A DNA stretch of 14,287 bases from an uncultured Lachnospiraceae bacterium (GTDB lineage Bacteria > Bacillota > Clostridia > Lachnospirales > Lachnospiraceae), in NCBI GenBank assembly GCA_902803245.1, contig CADCPJ010000104.1, forward strand, positions 1-14,287, read 5' to 3'. Shown here one piece after another: positions 1 through 7,400 of the stretch (positions are counted from its first letter, which is position 1; every line of letters begins with the position of its first letter). Made by a program: the position numbers and the translations under genes. The notes below the pieces were generated by a model that had not been told where the DNA came from, searched no databases, and saw nothing but the letters and a program-made list of their open reading frames with translations.

Positions 1-200
1 TAACAAGCACCAACAAGCATCGACAAGCATCAACAAGCATCGACAAGCACCAACAAGCATCAACAAGCACCAACAAGCATCAACAAGCACCAACAAGCAT
101 CAACAAGCACCAACAAGCATTAACAAGCACCAACAAGCACCAACAAGCATCGACAAGCACCAACAAGCATCGACAAGCATCAACTATTATCGACAAATCA
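1..200. repeat. 10-bp tandem repeat array, truncated by window edge
   Basis: Eighteen consecutive 10-bp units fill positions 1-180 with consensus CAACAAGCAY. Two decayed units follow (181-200). Units differ only at positions 1-2 (CA, CG or TA) and 10 (C or T); every change is a transition. Much of the array alternates units ending in C and T, giving a 20-bp higher-order period. The first base of the window already lies inside the array, so it probably extends further left. The array stops about 40 bp before the copper ATPase gene. No ORF using it is convincing, and there are no spacers, so it is not a CRISPR array. Confidence 0.95.
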
Positions 201-202
201 CA

Positions 203-219
203 GCGGGCGGCACGCCCGC
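203..219 (+). other. GC-rich perfect hairpin in the leader of the copper ATPase gene
   Basis: GCGGGCG (203-209) and CGCCCGC (213-219) are perfect 7-bp arms around a 3-nt GCA loop, ending 20 nt before the ATG at 240. There is no T-tract after it, so it is not a standard terminator. It does not match the CopY-box pattern TACAnnTGTA that I would expect for a CopY operator. It could be a leader hairpin affecting translation or a protein-binding site. The rest of 181-239 shows only a weak -10-like TATTAT at 185-190 with no matching -35. Confidence 0.6.
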
Positions 220-239
220 GGCAAAGACGAAAAGAGAGT

Positions 240-3065
240 ATGGAACAGTATATTGTCACGGGAATGAGCTGTGCCGCATGCCAGGCCCGCGTGGAGAAAG
301 CGGTATCGGGCCTTCCGGGGGTTGAGTCCTGTTCGGTCTCCCTCCTCACTAACTCAATGGGAGTGGAGGGAACGGCCGCACCGGACGAGATAATCCGGGC
401 CGTTGAGAAGGCCGGATACGGGGCAAAGAAGAAAGCTGCCGGACGAGAGGAGGCGGGGAGCAGGCCTCTGTCCGCAGAGGAGGACGCGCTGATCGACCGC
501 GAGACTCCGAAACTGAAGAAAAGGCTCATTTTCTCGCTCGGCTTTCTGATCGCCCTCATGTACATCACGATGGGGCACAACATGTGGGGATGGCCGCTCC
601 CGCCGTATTTTGAACACAACCACCTGGGACTTACCCTGACCCAGATGCTCCTCGCTGCGGCGGTCATGATTATCAACCGGAAGTTTTTTGTGAGCGGCTT
701 CGGATCCCTCCTTCACGGGGCGCCGAATATGGACACGCTGGTCGCGCTCGGGTCGTCCGTGTCATTTGCCTGGAGCACCTTCGTCTTCTACGAGATGTGC
801 GGGGCCGTCACGGCAGGGGCGGACAACATGTCCCTCATGGAGCTCTACCACTCGCAGCTCTACTTTGAGTCCGCGGCCATGATCCCTGCCCTCATCACCA
901 TCGGCAAGATGCTTGAGGCGATGTCAAAGGGCAGGACCACGGATGCCCTGAAGTCCCTCATGAAGCTCTCCCCAAAAACCGCCGTCGTCTTAAGAGACGG
1001 ACGGGAGGTGACCGTCGGGATCGAAGAGGTGAACACAGGAGATATCTTCGTCGTCCGGCCGGGTGAGAATATTCCGGTGGACGGCGTCGTGCTCGAGGGA
1101 ATGAGCGCGGTAAATGAATCCGCCCTGACAGGAGAATCCATCCCTGTGGACAAGGGAGAGGGCGACAGCGTGAGCGCCGCCACCACCAATCAGTCCGGCT
1201 ATCTGAAGTGCCGGGCGACCCGCGTGGGGGAGGACACGACCCTCAGCCGGATCATTCAAATGGTCTCGGACGCGGCGGCTACAAAAGCTCCCATCGCGAG
1301 AATCGCGGACCGCGTCTCCGGCATCTTTGTCCCGGCTGTCATCGCGATCGCGGTCGTCGTCATAGCGGGATGGCTTCTGGCCGGGGAGTCCGTAAGCTTT
1401 GCCCTTGCCAGGGGGATCTCGGTGCTCGTCATTTCCTGCCCGTGCGCGCTGGGGCTTGCCACACCGGTGGCGATTATGGTGGGAAATGGACTGGGAGCGA
1501 AGAACGGCATCCTCTTCAAGACGAGCGAAGCCCTTGAAAATGCCGGCCGGGTTCAGATTATCGCACTCGACAAGACCGGAACAATCACGAAGGGAGAGCC
1601 GGACGTCACGGCCGTCCTCCCCGCCGGAAATCACACGGAAAATGAACTTCTCGGCCTTTCCTATTCCCTGGAGAGGCTGAGCGGGCATCCTCTTTCAAAG
1701 GCGGTCGTCCGGGAGGCTGAGCGGAGAGGACTTCATGCCTGTGAGGCGGAAGGGTTTCAGACATTACCGGGAAATGGCCTCATGGCGGTCATAGACGGCA
1801 GAAAAGTTCACGGCGGAAGCCTTTCTTACATCTCTCAGCTCACATCCTGCCCTGAGGAGATGATCCGTGCCGCTAAGGAGAGAGCGGAGAAGGGGCAGAC
1901 TCCTCTCTTCTTTGAAGCGGACGGAGAGCTCATCGGCATGATCGCGGTTGCGGACACGATGAAAGAGGACTCCCCGGAGGCGGTCCGGGAGCTCCGGAAT
2001 ATGGGAATAGAAGCTGTAATGCTGACCGGCGACAACGAGAGGACGGCCCGTGCGATCGGATCCTCCGCCGGAGTGAGCGACGTCGTGGCGGGAGTCCTTC
2101 CGGACGGCAAGGAAGCGGTCATCCGCGATCTCATGAAGCGCGGGAAGACCGCCATGGTGGGAGACGGAATCAATGACGCGCCGGCCCTCACCCGGGCGGA
2201 CATCGGAATCGCCATCGGCGCGGGAACGGACGTGGCCATCGACAGTGCGGACATCGTACTCATGAACAGCTCGCTCATGGATGTGGCGGCGGCCGTAAGG
2301 CTCAGCCGCGCGACCTTGAGGAACATCCATCAGAACCTGTTCTGGGCATTTTTCTACAACCTGATCTGCATACCGCTCGCCGCCGGGCTCTTCCCGTGGA
2401 AAATGAACCCGATGATCGGGGCGGCGGCCATGAGCCTGTCCAGCTTTACGGTGTGCATGAATGCGCTCCGCCTGAATCTCTTCAAGGTCCGGGACGCTTC
2501 TCGTGACAGGCCGATGAAAAAGCGCGCGCTGCCTGCGGATCCTTCCCGGGGCGGGAGCGGGGCCGCGGGAGAAAGTGATGACATGGACGGTCATACGGGA
2601 GACCGCACGGGAAATGAGACGGGAAACCGCACAAAAAACCAGACGGGAGACTGCACGGGAGATGAGACGGGAAACCGCACAAAAGATCAGACGGGAGACC
2701 GCACGGGAGACCGCACGGGAGACGAGACGAAAAGCCGCACGGGAGATCAAACGGGAAAGCATATGATAGAGCATACGGAAAAGAATGTAGAAAACAATAC
2801 AGGAAACAACACGGATAAAAACACAGAAAATCACACAGAAGAAAGGAGCACTAAAATGCAGAAGACAATGAAGATCGAGGGAATGATGTGCGGGCACTGC
2901 GAGGCGACCGTAAAGAAGGCGCTTGAGGCGCTTGACAGCGTCTCTGCCGCAGAGGTCAGCCACGAGAAGGGAACCGCCGTCCTCACACTTGACGCCGACG
3001 TGGACGACGACGTCTTAAGGAAGGCAGTGGAAGACAGAGATTACAAAGTCCTCGGAATCGAATAA
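240..3065 (+). CDS. copA: Cu(+)-exporting P1B-type ATPase with N-terminal HMA and fused C-terminal CopZ-like HMA domain
   Basis: This membrane pump uses ATP to export cytoplasmic Cu(I). Visible in order: an N-terminal HMA domain with CxxC at C11-C14 (GMSCAAC); membrane helices from about residue 95; the platform motif [12 protein letters not shown] near 160-171; the actuator TGES at 297-300; the transport motif CPC at C400-P401-C402; the phosphorylation site DKTGT with D444; the HP motif at H483-P484; the hinge GDGINDAP at 641-648; and last-helix motifs YN and [16 protein letters not shown], which mark the Cu(+) subgroup. The ATPase core ends near residue 755. A tetrapeptide-repeat linker (785-872) and a second HMA domain with CxxC at C884-C887 follow, so the protein is much longer than a typical CopA of about 750-830 aa. 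The start is preceded by a weak AAAAGAGAG set very close to the ATG. The Nudix gene lies 140 bp downstream with no terminator between. Silver transport cannot be excluded. Confidence 0.95.
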   Translation: MEQYIVTGMSCAACQARVEKAVSGLPGVESCSVSLLTNSMGVEGTAAPDEIIRAVEKAGYGAKKKAAGREEAGSRPLSAEEDALIDRETPKLKKRLIFSLGFLIALMYITMGHNMWGWPLPPYFEHNHLGLTLTQMLLAAAVMIINRKFFVSGFGSLLHGAPNMDTLVALGSSVSFAWSTFVFYEMCGAVTAGADNMSLMELYHSQLYFESAAMIPALITIGKMLEAMSKGRTTDALKSLMKLSPKTAVVLRDGREVTVGIEEVNTGDIFVVRPGENIPVDGVVLEGMSAVNESALTGESIPVDKGEGDSVSAATTNQSGYLKCRATRVGEDTTLSRIIQMVSDAAATKAPIARIADRVSGIFVPAVIAIAVVVIAGWLLAGESVSFALARGISVLVISCPCALGLATPVAIMVGNGLGAKNGILFKTSEALENAGRVQIIALDKTGTITKGEPDVTAVLPAGNHTENELLGLSYSLERLSGHPLSKAVVREAERRGLHACEAEGFQTLPGNGLMAVIDGRKVHGGSLSYISQLTSCPEEMIRAAKERAEKGQTPLFFEADGELIGMIAVADTMKEDSPEAVRELRNMGIEAVMLTGDNERTARAIGSSAGVSDVVAGVLPDGKEAVIRDLMKRGKTAMVGDGINDAPALTRADIGIAIGAGTDVAIDSADIVLMNSSLMDVAAAVRLSRATLRNIHQNLFWAFFYNLICIPLAAGLFPWKMNPMIGAAAMSLSSFTVCMNALRLNLFKVRDASRDRPMKKRALPADPSRGGSGAAGESDDMDGHTGDRTGNETGNRTKNQTGDCTGDETGNRTKDQTGDRTGDRTGDETKSRTGDQTGKHMIEHTEKNVENNTGNNTDKNTENHTEERSTKMQKTMKIEGMMCGHCEATVKKALEALDSVSAAEVSHEKGTAVLTLDADVDDDVLRKAVEDRDYKVLGIE
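2592..2855 (+). repeat. 12-bp in-frame repeats encoding an xTGD-type tetrapeptide linker
   Basis: Twenty-two tetrapeptide units (residues 785-872 of the ATPase) start at [20 protein letters not shown] and decay toward the end ([16 protein letters not shown]). The DNA unit is 12 bp, for example ACGGGAGACCGC, so copy-number change keeps the reading frame. The sequence is rich in Thr, Gly, Asp, Asn and Arg with almost no hydrophobic residues, so it should be a flexible, soluble, disordered tether. It connects the end of the last membrane helix region to the C-terminal copper-binding domain. Confidence 0.93.
2856..3065 (+). CDS. copZ: Possible internal translation product: free CopZ-like copper chaperone (69 aa)
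   Basis: This in-frame segment of the ATPase ORF (residues 873-941) is a whole HMA domain of CopZ length, with the motif GMMCGHC and the usual beta-alpha-beta-beta-alpha-beta pattern to the C-terminus. Right before its ATG is GAAAGGAG (2841-2848), 7 nt from the start codon. That is a better ribosome binding site than the one for the full-length protein. It can therefore plausibly be made both as a fused domain and as a free cytosolic Cu(I) chaperone from the same mRNA. Bacterial precedent for such dual output is the programmed frameshift in E. coli copA, which yields a CopZ-like fragment. Free production here is inference; the fused domain is certain. Confidence 0.5.
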   Translation: MQKTMKIEGMMCGHCEATVKKALEALDSVSAAEVSHEKGTAVLTLDADVDDDVLRKAVEDRDYKVLGIE

Positions 3066-3088
3066 CTTGATCGGTGGATGGGGAAGCC

Positions 3089-3124
3089 GTGGAACACAGG
3101 CTTACGAAACAGACTCGATTCTGA
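3089..3124 (+). CDS. Mini-ORF 1 (GTG start, 11 codons plus stop) from the duplicated start region
   Basis: GTG at 3089 reads V(M)EHRLTKQTRF and stops at TGA 3122-3124. GGGGAAG lies just upstream at 3080-3086. The peptide shares EHRL with the Nudix N-terminus. It is probably a by-product of duplication; whether it is translated is unknown. If it is, it would act as an upstream ORF that draws ribosomes before the Nudix start. Confidence 0.3.
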   Translation: MEHRLTKQTRF

Positions 3125-3145
3125 GTTTTCCAAATGGGGGAAGCC

Positions 3146-3181
3146 ATGGAACACAGACTTACGGAAGAGATTCGACGCTGA
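3146..3181 (+). CDS. Mini-ORF 2 (ATG start, 11 codons plus stop) from the duplicated start region
   Basis: ATG at 3146 reads MEHRLTEEIRR and stops at TGA 3179-3181. GGGGGAAG stands at 3136-3142. The first five residues are identical to the Nudix N-terminus. The stop lies 24 nt before the Nudix ATG, close enough for terminating ribosomes to influence reinitiation. Translation is plausible from the signals but unproven. Confidence 0.35.
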   Translation: MEHRLTEEIRR

Positions 3182-3205
3182 GTTTGCTGAATGAGGGGGG
3201 AAGCC

Positions 3206-3778
3206 ATGGAACACAGACTTAAGAGATTGTCGAGAGAGACGGTCTGCGCGGGCAGGGCTCTCACCTATATGCACGATCAGGTGAGGCTTCCTGACGGAAA
3301 GCTTGAGACCTGGGATTTCGTCCATCACAATAAGGGAGGCGGGGCTTCCGTGCTCCCGGTTCTTCCGGACGGCCGGATCCTGCTCATCCGCCAGTACAGG
3401 CCTGCGATTGACCGGGTGACACTGGAAATTCCGGCAGGAGCCCGGGATCCCGGCGATGAGGACACTGCCGTCACTGCCCTGAGGGAGCTGAGGGAGGAAA
3501 CGGGATACACCTGTGCGAAGCTTATCAAAATGGTCACCCTCGACACGGCTGTGGCATGGTGTGACGAGTGCACGGATATCTACCTGGCGGAGGGGATCCG
3601 AAGGGACGGGGAGCAGGACCTTGATGAGGCGGAAGAGATCGAGACGGAGTGCCTTAGGCTTGAGGATCTCACGCGGATGATACGAATGGGAGAGATCCGC
3701 GACGCGAAGACCGTGGCGGGGATCCTGGCTTATGCCTCCATGAAGGCAGAACAAAGAAATTCCGACATGTCAGGATAA
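3206..3778 (+). CDS. Nudix hydrolase, ADP-ribose pyrophosphatase type
   Basis: The 190-aa protein is likely a cytosolic Mg2+-dependent pyrophosphohydrolase of nucleoside-diphosphate sugars such as ADP-ribose. The Nudix box lies at about 78-101: IPAGARDPGDE, then RELREETGY with metal-binding E97 and E98. There is one more residue than usual between the box Gly and the first Glu. The IRQYRP strand before the box and the TDIYLAEGI and DAKTVAGIL segments after it are typical of the ADP-ribose pyrophosphatase (NudF/YqkG) group. I chose ATG 3206 because GAGGGGGGAAG (3193-3203) precedes it and because the duplicated copies upstream start at the same place. An ATG at 3191 would add five residues but lacks a site of its own. 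Residues 180-190 are encoded by a 24-bp repeat array that runs through the stop codon. It probably shares a transcript with the copper ATPase gene; a functional link is not obvious. Confidence 0.9.
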   Translation: MEHRLKRLSRETVCAGRALTYMHDQVRLPDGKLETWDFVHHNKGGGASVLPVLPDGRILLIRQYRPAIDRVTLEIPAGARDPGDEDTAVTALRELREETGYTCAKLIKMVTLDTAVAWCDECTDIYLAEGIRRDGEQDLDEAEEIETECLRLEDLTRMIRMGEIRDAKTVAGILAYASMKAEQRNSDMSG

Positions 3779-3982
3779 AATAATTCCGGCAAGGCAGGAT
3801 AAAAGAAACTCCGGCAAGGCAGGATAAAAGAATACCGGCATGGCAGGATAAAAGAATTCCGGCAAGGCAGGATAAAAAAATTCCGGCAAGGCAGGATAAA
3901 AGAATTCCGACATGGCAGGATAAAAGAAATTCCGGCAAGGCAGAACAAAGGAACTCCTGAAAGGCAAAATAAAAACTCCGGC
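3743..3982 (+). repeat. Ten-unit 24-bp tandem array overlapping the Nudix stop codon
   Basis: Units begin at 3743, 3767, 3791, 3816, 3840, 3864, 3888, 3912, 3937 and 3961. Most are 24 bp, two are 25 and the last is 22. The unit is AAGGCAGGATAAAAGAAT followed by TCCGGC. The TAA in GGATAA is the Nudix stop codon in unit 2. The first unit and unit 9 instead carry GAACAA. Unit 1 lies wholly in the gene and codes for its last residues, so the array looks like amplification of the gene's own 3' end. No stem-loop with T-tract is visible inside it. Antisense frames through it stay open only because of the repeat composition. Confidence 0.93.
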
Positions 3983-4169
3983 GGCGTCGCATTCCCAGAC
4001 TTGTCTCAATCGTTGCACTGGATGCGGGCCAGCCGCTTAGGCACGCGCCTAAACAGCCTCCTTCCAAGAACCGGAGCGGAGGCTGATGGTCATGGCATGC
4101 ACCGTAAAGATGCGCGCTTCTGACGGCCTCCGTACCACATCATATCACATGAAACGCTCTGAGCACAAG
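3983..4169. other. Intergenic stretch with two inverted repeats, no gene recognised
   Basis: No credible coding frame is seen on either strand. Two inverted repeats lie close together. TTAGGC (4037-4042) and GCCTAA (4047-4052) form a 6-bp stem with a 4-nt loop. CAGCCTCC (4054-4061) and GGAGGCTG (4078-4085) form an 8-bp stem with a 16-nt loop. Neither has a T-tract. The adjoining stems could be part of a small structured RNA or a decayed gene remnant. I could not match it to a riboswitch class. Confidence 0.5.
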
Positions 4170-4261
4170 CAGAGCCTCCGTGCATAAAAGAGACAGCAGA
4201 GCCTCCGCGCATGAAGGAAACAGCAGAGCCTCCGCGCATGAAAGAGACAGCAGAGCCTCCC
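4170..4261 (+). repeat. 27-bp tandem repeat ending in a terminator arm
   Basis: Three complete 27-bp units start at 4170, 4197 and 4224 with CAGAGCCTCC and end with a purine-rich AAAGAGACAG-like half. A partial fourth starts at 4251, where CAGAGCCTCC continues into the terminator hairpin instead. The AGAGCC that forms the 5' arm of the terminator stem is thus present four times in a row. Confidence 0.92.
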
Positions 4262-4284
4262 GGCAGCGGGCGGGCTCTTTTTTT
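4252..4284 (+). terminator. Intrinsic terminator closing the copper ATPase / Nudix region
   Basis: AGAGCC (4252-4257) pairs with GGCTCT (4273-4278). CCCG (4259-4262) pairs with CGGG (4267-4270) over a GCAG loop, with a small internal bulge. Seven Ts run from 4278 to 4284. It is 470 bp past the Nudix stop with no gene between, so the upstream transcript would have a long repeat-rich 3' end. Confidence 0.85.
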
Positions 4285-4343
4285 ATGGATGCTTTCTTAT
4301 AGAAGTTTTTATTGAGGAATCATAAAACAATGCACAGAAATAC

Positions 4344-4373
4344 TGCACAGAGTACCTGTTTATTTGGTATAAT
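4344..4373 (+). promoter_or_regulatory. Sigma-A-type promoter with extended -10 for the signalling operon
   Basis: TATAAT at 4368-4373 is a perfect -10, with TG at 4365-4366 making the extended form TGGTATAAT. A weak -35, TGCACA (4344-4349), lies 18 bp upstream. The octamer TGCACAGA occurs at 4331-4338 and again at 4344-4351, the second copy covering the -35. This may be a regulator site. Transcription would start near 4380, leaving a leader of about 97 nt that includes the inverted repeat at 4393-4421. Confidence 0.75.
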
Positions 4374-4392
4374 AAACGGATGAAATAAAAAG

Positions 4393-4421
4393 GTGACAAT
4401 GGGGACTGTCCCCATTGTCAC
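4393..4421 (+). promoter_or_regulatory. Perfect 13-bp inverted repeat in the 5' leader, with a third pairing arm
   Basis: GTGACAATGGGGA (4393-4405) and TCCCCATTGTCAC (4409-4421) are exact inverse complements around a 3-nt CTG loop. A third segment, TTGTCACC (4433-4440), can also pair with GGTGACAA (4392-4399), giving two mutually exclusive folds. No T-tract follows. Position between promoter and ribosome binding site suggests a leader control element, or a mobile palindromic (REP-like) unit that landed there. Confidence 0.8.
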
Positions 4422-4476
4422 GTTGCGGCATGTTGTCACCATACATGTTGACATCATATTTGAGGAGTAACTTGAT

Positions 4477-7400
4477 ATGCAGGAAAACACATCTGCCGAA
4501 AACAGCTCGGCTTCGAAGCTGCAGCCCTATCTCTCACCGCTGGCAGTCTTTGCCATTTCCGTGGGATCGGCCATCGGCTGGGGATCCCTCGTCGTCACCA
4601 GCAGCTCCTACCTGTCTGAGGGCGGGCCGGCGGGATCCGTCATCGGCCTTCTGATCGGCTGCGTCATGATGTTCATGGTGTCCAGCCACTACCACTATCT
4701 GGGGAACCACTATCCCGGCGCGGGCGGGCTCTACAACTATGTGAAGAACATCTTCGGCTACGACCGCGCTTTCCTGATCGCGTGGTTCATGTTCCTCGTC
4801 TATATCTCCATATTCTGGGCGAACGCCACGAGCATTCCTCTCTTTGCGAGGTATTTCCTGACGGGCATATTCAAGAGATGGTATCTCTTCACGATATTTA
4901 ACTACGATGTCTATCTCGGCGAGGCGCTGCTTACGCTTGCCGTGATGTTCCTCATCGGCATTGTGTGCATGGTCAGCAAGAAGGTGACGGCCGTCAGCAT
5001 GGTGATCATGGCCTTTATCTTCATCGCGGGCATCACGGTGTGCTTTGCTGTCGCCATGGCGGGACACGGCAGCACCGGGATGACATTTAATCCGGACTTC
5101 GTCCCGGACAAGAACGCCTTCCGGCAGGTGATGCGCATCGCGTTCATTTCGCCCTGGGCATTTATCGGATTCGAGAGCGTGTCCCACTCCGCCGAGGAGT
5201 ACAACTTCAAGCACAGCAGGATGTTCCGCATCCTCTTCTTCTCCGCGATCGTCACTACGGCGCTGTACATCTTCATCATCATTCTCAGCGTCACCGCTTA
5301 TCCGGAGGGATGCTCCAGCTGGTTCGACTACATCAGCCGCCTCGGCGAATTTGAGGGGATCGCCGGGCTGCCGGCATTTTATGCGGCGCAGTATTATCTC
5401 GGAGATGCGGGCGTCTATATCCTGATGGCCGCCCTCCTTTCGCTGGTCCTGTCCAGCATGATCGGCATGCTGCGGACCTTAAGCAGACTTTGCTACGCTG
5501 TCGCGGAAGACGGCATACTTCCGAAGAGATTTTATGAGTTAAACCGCAAGCAGATTCCGGTGCACTCCATCCTCCTCGTCCTTCTGGTCTCGCTGCCCAT
5601 ACCGTTCCTCGGCAGGACGGCGATCGGATGGATCGTGGACACCACGACCATCGGTGCGACGATGCTCTACGGCTTTGCGTCCGTGGCGGTCTTCAAGCTC
5701 TCCGGGCAGGAGGGGGCGAAAAAAGAGAGGGCGATCAGCACGATCTGCCTCTTCATACTGGTTGTCTTCGCGATCTTCCTGCTCTTCCCGAGCGCGTTCG
5801 GCGATTACACCATCGCTACGGAGACATATGTCCTCATGGCCGTGTGGTCGCTTCTTGGACTTGTGTTTTTCCACTACGTCATCCGGAAGGATCACGCGAG
5901 GAAATTCGGCAAGGCCATCATTGTCTGGATCTCTCTTCTGGCTTTCATCGTGCTGATGGCGATGACCTGGGCGGAGAGACTCAATGAGAGCAGGGAGAAT
6001 GCCATCATAGCGGAGATATCCGAATACATGGACAGCATGGATGACAACGATATTCCTGAAGAGGACAAGAGCCGCTTCCTCGCCGTGGAGCTGGACCGCC
6101 TCCATCAGGCGGACAACACCAGCGTGTTTGTCATCGTCAGCCTCTTCGGGCTGTCCCTTGCCATCATGCTCTTCAACTACACCACGATGAACAAGTGGGA
6201 GAAGAAGGCGGCCATGGAGCGGGATGAAGCCCGGACCGCCGCATTCACGGATCCCCTGACGGGGGTCAAGAGCAAGCACGCCTTTCTTCTGGCCGAGCAG
6301 ACCTATGACACCGCCATCGCGGAGGATCAGTCAGAGAATTTTGCGGTGGTCGTCTGCGACGTCAACGGGCTGAAGGTGATCAATGACACCCTCGGCCACA
6401 AGGCGGGAGACGAGTATATCGTGAAAGCCAGCAGGATGATCTGCGACATTTTCCAGCACAGCCCTGTCTACCGGACGGGCGGAGATGAGTTCGTGGTGAT
6501 ATTAAAAGGCCGCGATTACCTCATCAGGAAGGAGCTGGTCCTGGCGCTTCATGACCGCTCCGTGGAGCACATAAGCACGAAAGACGTGGTGATCTCGGGA
6601 GGCCTGTCGGAATTCAAGGCGGGCGAGGACGCCAGATTCCACGACGTATTCGAGAGAGCGGACTCCCTTATGTACAGCGAGAAGAAGCTCTTAAAAGGCA
6701 TGGGAGCCATATCGAGAGAGGACGCGGAGACAGCCATAAAGCCGATCTTCCCCGACGACGAAGATGCGGACATCCTTCACCTCAAGCGCCACATCCTCAT
6801 CGTGGAGGACGAGTACGTCAACCAGATGATCCTCGGGAAGATGCTCGGGGAGGACTACGAAGTGATCTACGCCTCCGACGGCACCGAAGCCCTGGAGCAG
6901 GTCAAAGCTCACACAGACGATCTGGCTATAGTGCTCCTCGATCTGCAGATGCCCAGAATGAGCGGCATGGAGGTGCTGAAGGTGATGAAGGAGGAGCAGG
7001 AGCTCCACAACATCCCTGTGATCGTTATGACCGCGGATCAGAGCGCGGAGGTCGACTGCCTGAAGATCGGTGCGGTCGACTTCATCCCGAAGCCCTATCC
7101 CTCGCCCGAAATCATCCATGCCCGCGTGAACCGCTGCATCGAGCTGTCCGAGAAGAGGAACATCATCGAGTCCACGGAGCGCGACAGCTTGACAAACCTC
7201 TTCAACCTAGACTACTTCCTCCGCTACGTGAGGCTCTACGACCAGCACTACATCGATGCGCCGATGGACGCCATCGTCCTCGACGTCAACCATTTCCATA
7301 TGCTGAACGAGAGATACGGGAAGCAGTACGGCGACAGCGTCCTGTCCCGGATCGGCAAGCGCGTCCGTCAGATCTCCCGCGAGATCGGCGGCGTGGGATG

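Larger units (their letters stand above)
3078..3232 (+). repeat. Three tandem copies of the Nudix translation-initiation region (57- and 60-bp periods)
   Basis: The block GGGGAAGCCRTGGAACACAG recurs, with its AAGCC at 3084, 3141 and 3201. Spacings are 57 and 60 bp, both multiples of three. Each copy holds a purine-rich ribosome binding site, a start codon (GTG, ATG, ATG) and codons for M/V-E-H-R-L. Copies 1 and 2 end in TGA after 11 codons; copy 3 opens into the Nudix gene. Similarity in copy 3 fades after about 3232. The array fills nearly the whole gap between the copper ATPase and the Nudix gene. Confidence 0.9.

Noticed and set aside
1..200. CRISPR array
   Set aside because: Units are 10 bp, contiguous and without unique spacers. 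The same reasoning excludes the 24-bp and 27-bp arrays.
2575..2766. Second forward frame through the linker giving an Arg/Glu/Thr-rich repeat protein
   Set aside because: It is a product of the 12-bp repeat read in another frame. The main frame carries known domains on both sides, so this one has no independent support.
1764..2963. Long antisense open frame (399 codons) across the copper ATPase
   Set aside because: It lies fully opposite a gene with every ATPase motif in place. Its Arg-rich repeats are only the complement of the tetrapeptide linker, and it has no ribosome site or family motif.
3669..4067. Antisense open frames through the 24-bp array giving repeated YPALPEF-like peptides
   Set aside because: The repeat unit has no stop in antisense frames, so they stay open by composition. 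No start signal or known fold is visible.
3983..4169. c-di-GMP or cobalamin riboswitch ahead of the signalling operon
   Set aside because: I looked for the conserved c-di-GMP-I segments and the cobalamin box and found no convincing match. A terminator and a separate promoter also lie between this stretch and the operon.
4448..4476. Second promoter from TTGACA at 4448-4453
   Set aside because: A -10 at normal spacing would fall on the start codon region (4471-4476, CTTGAT) and leave no leader with the ribosome site.
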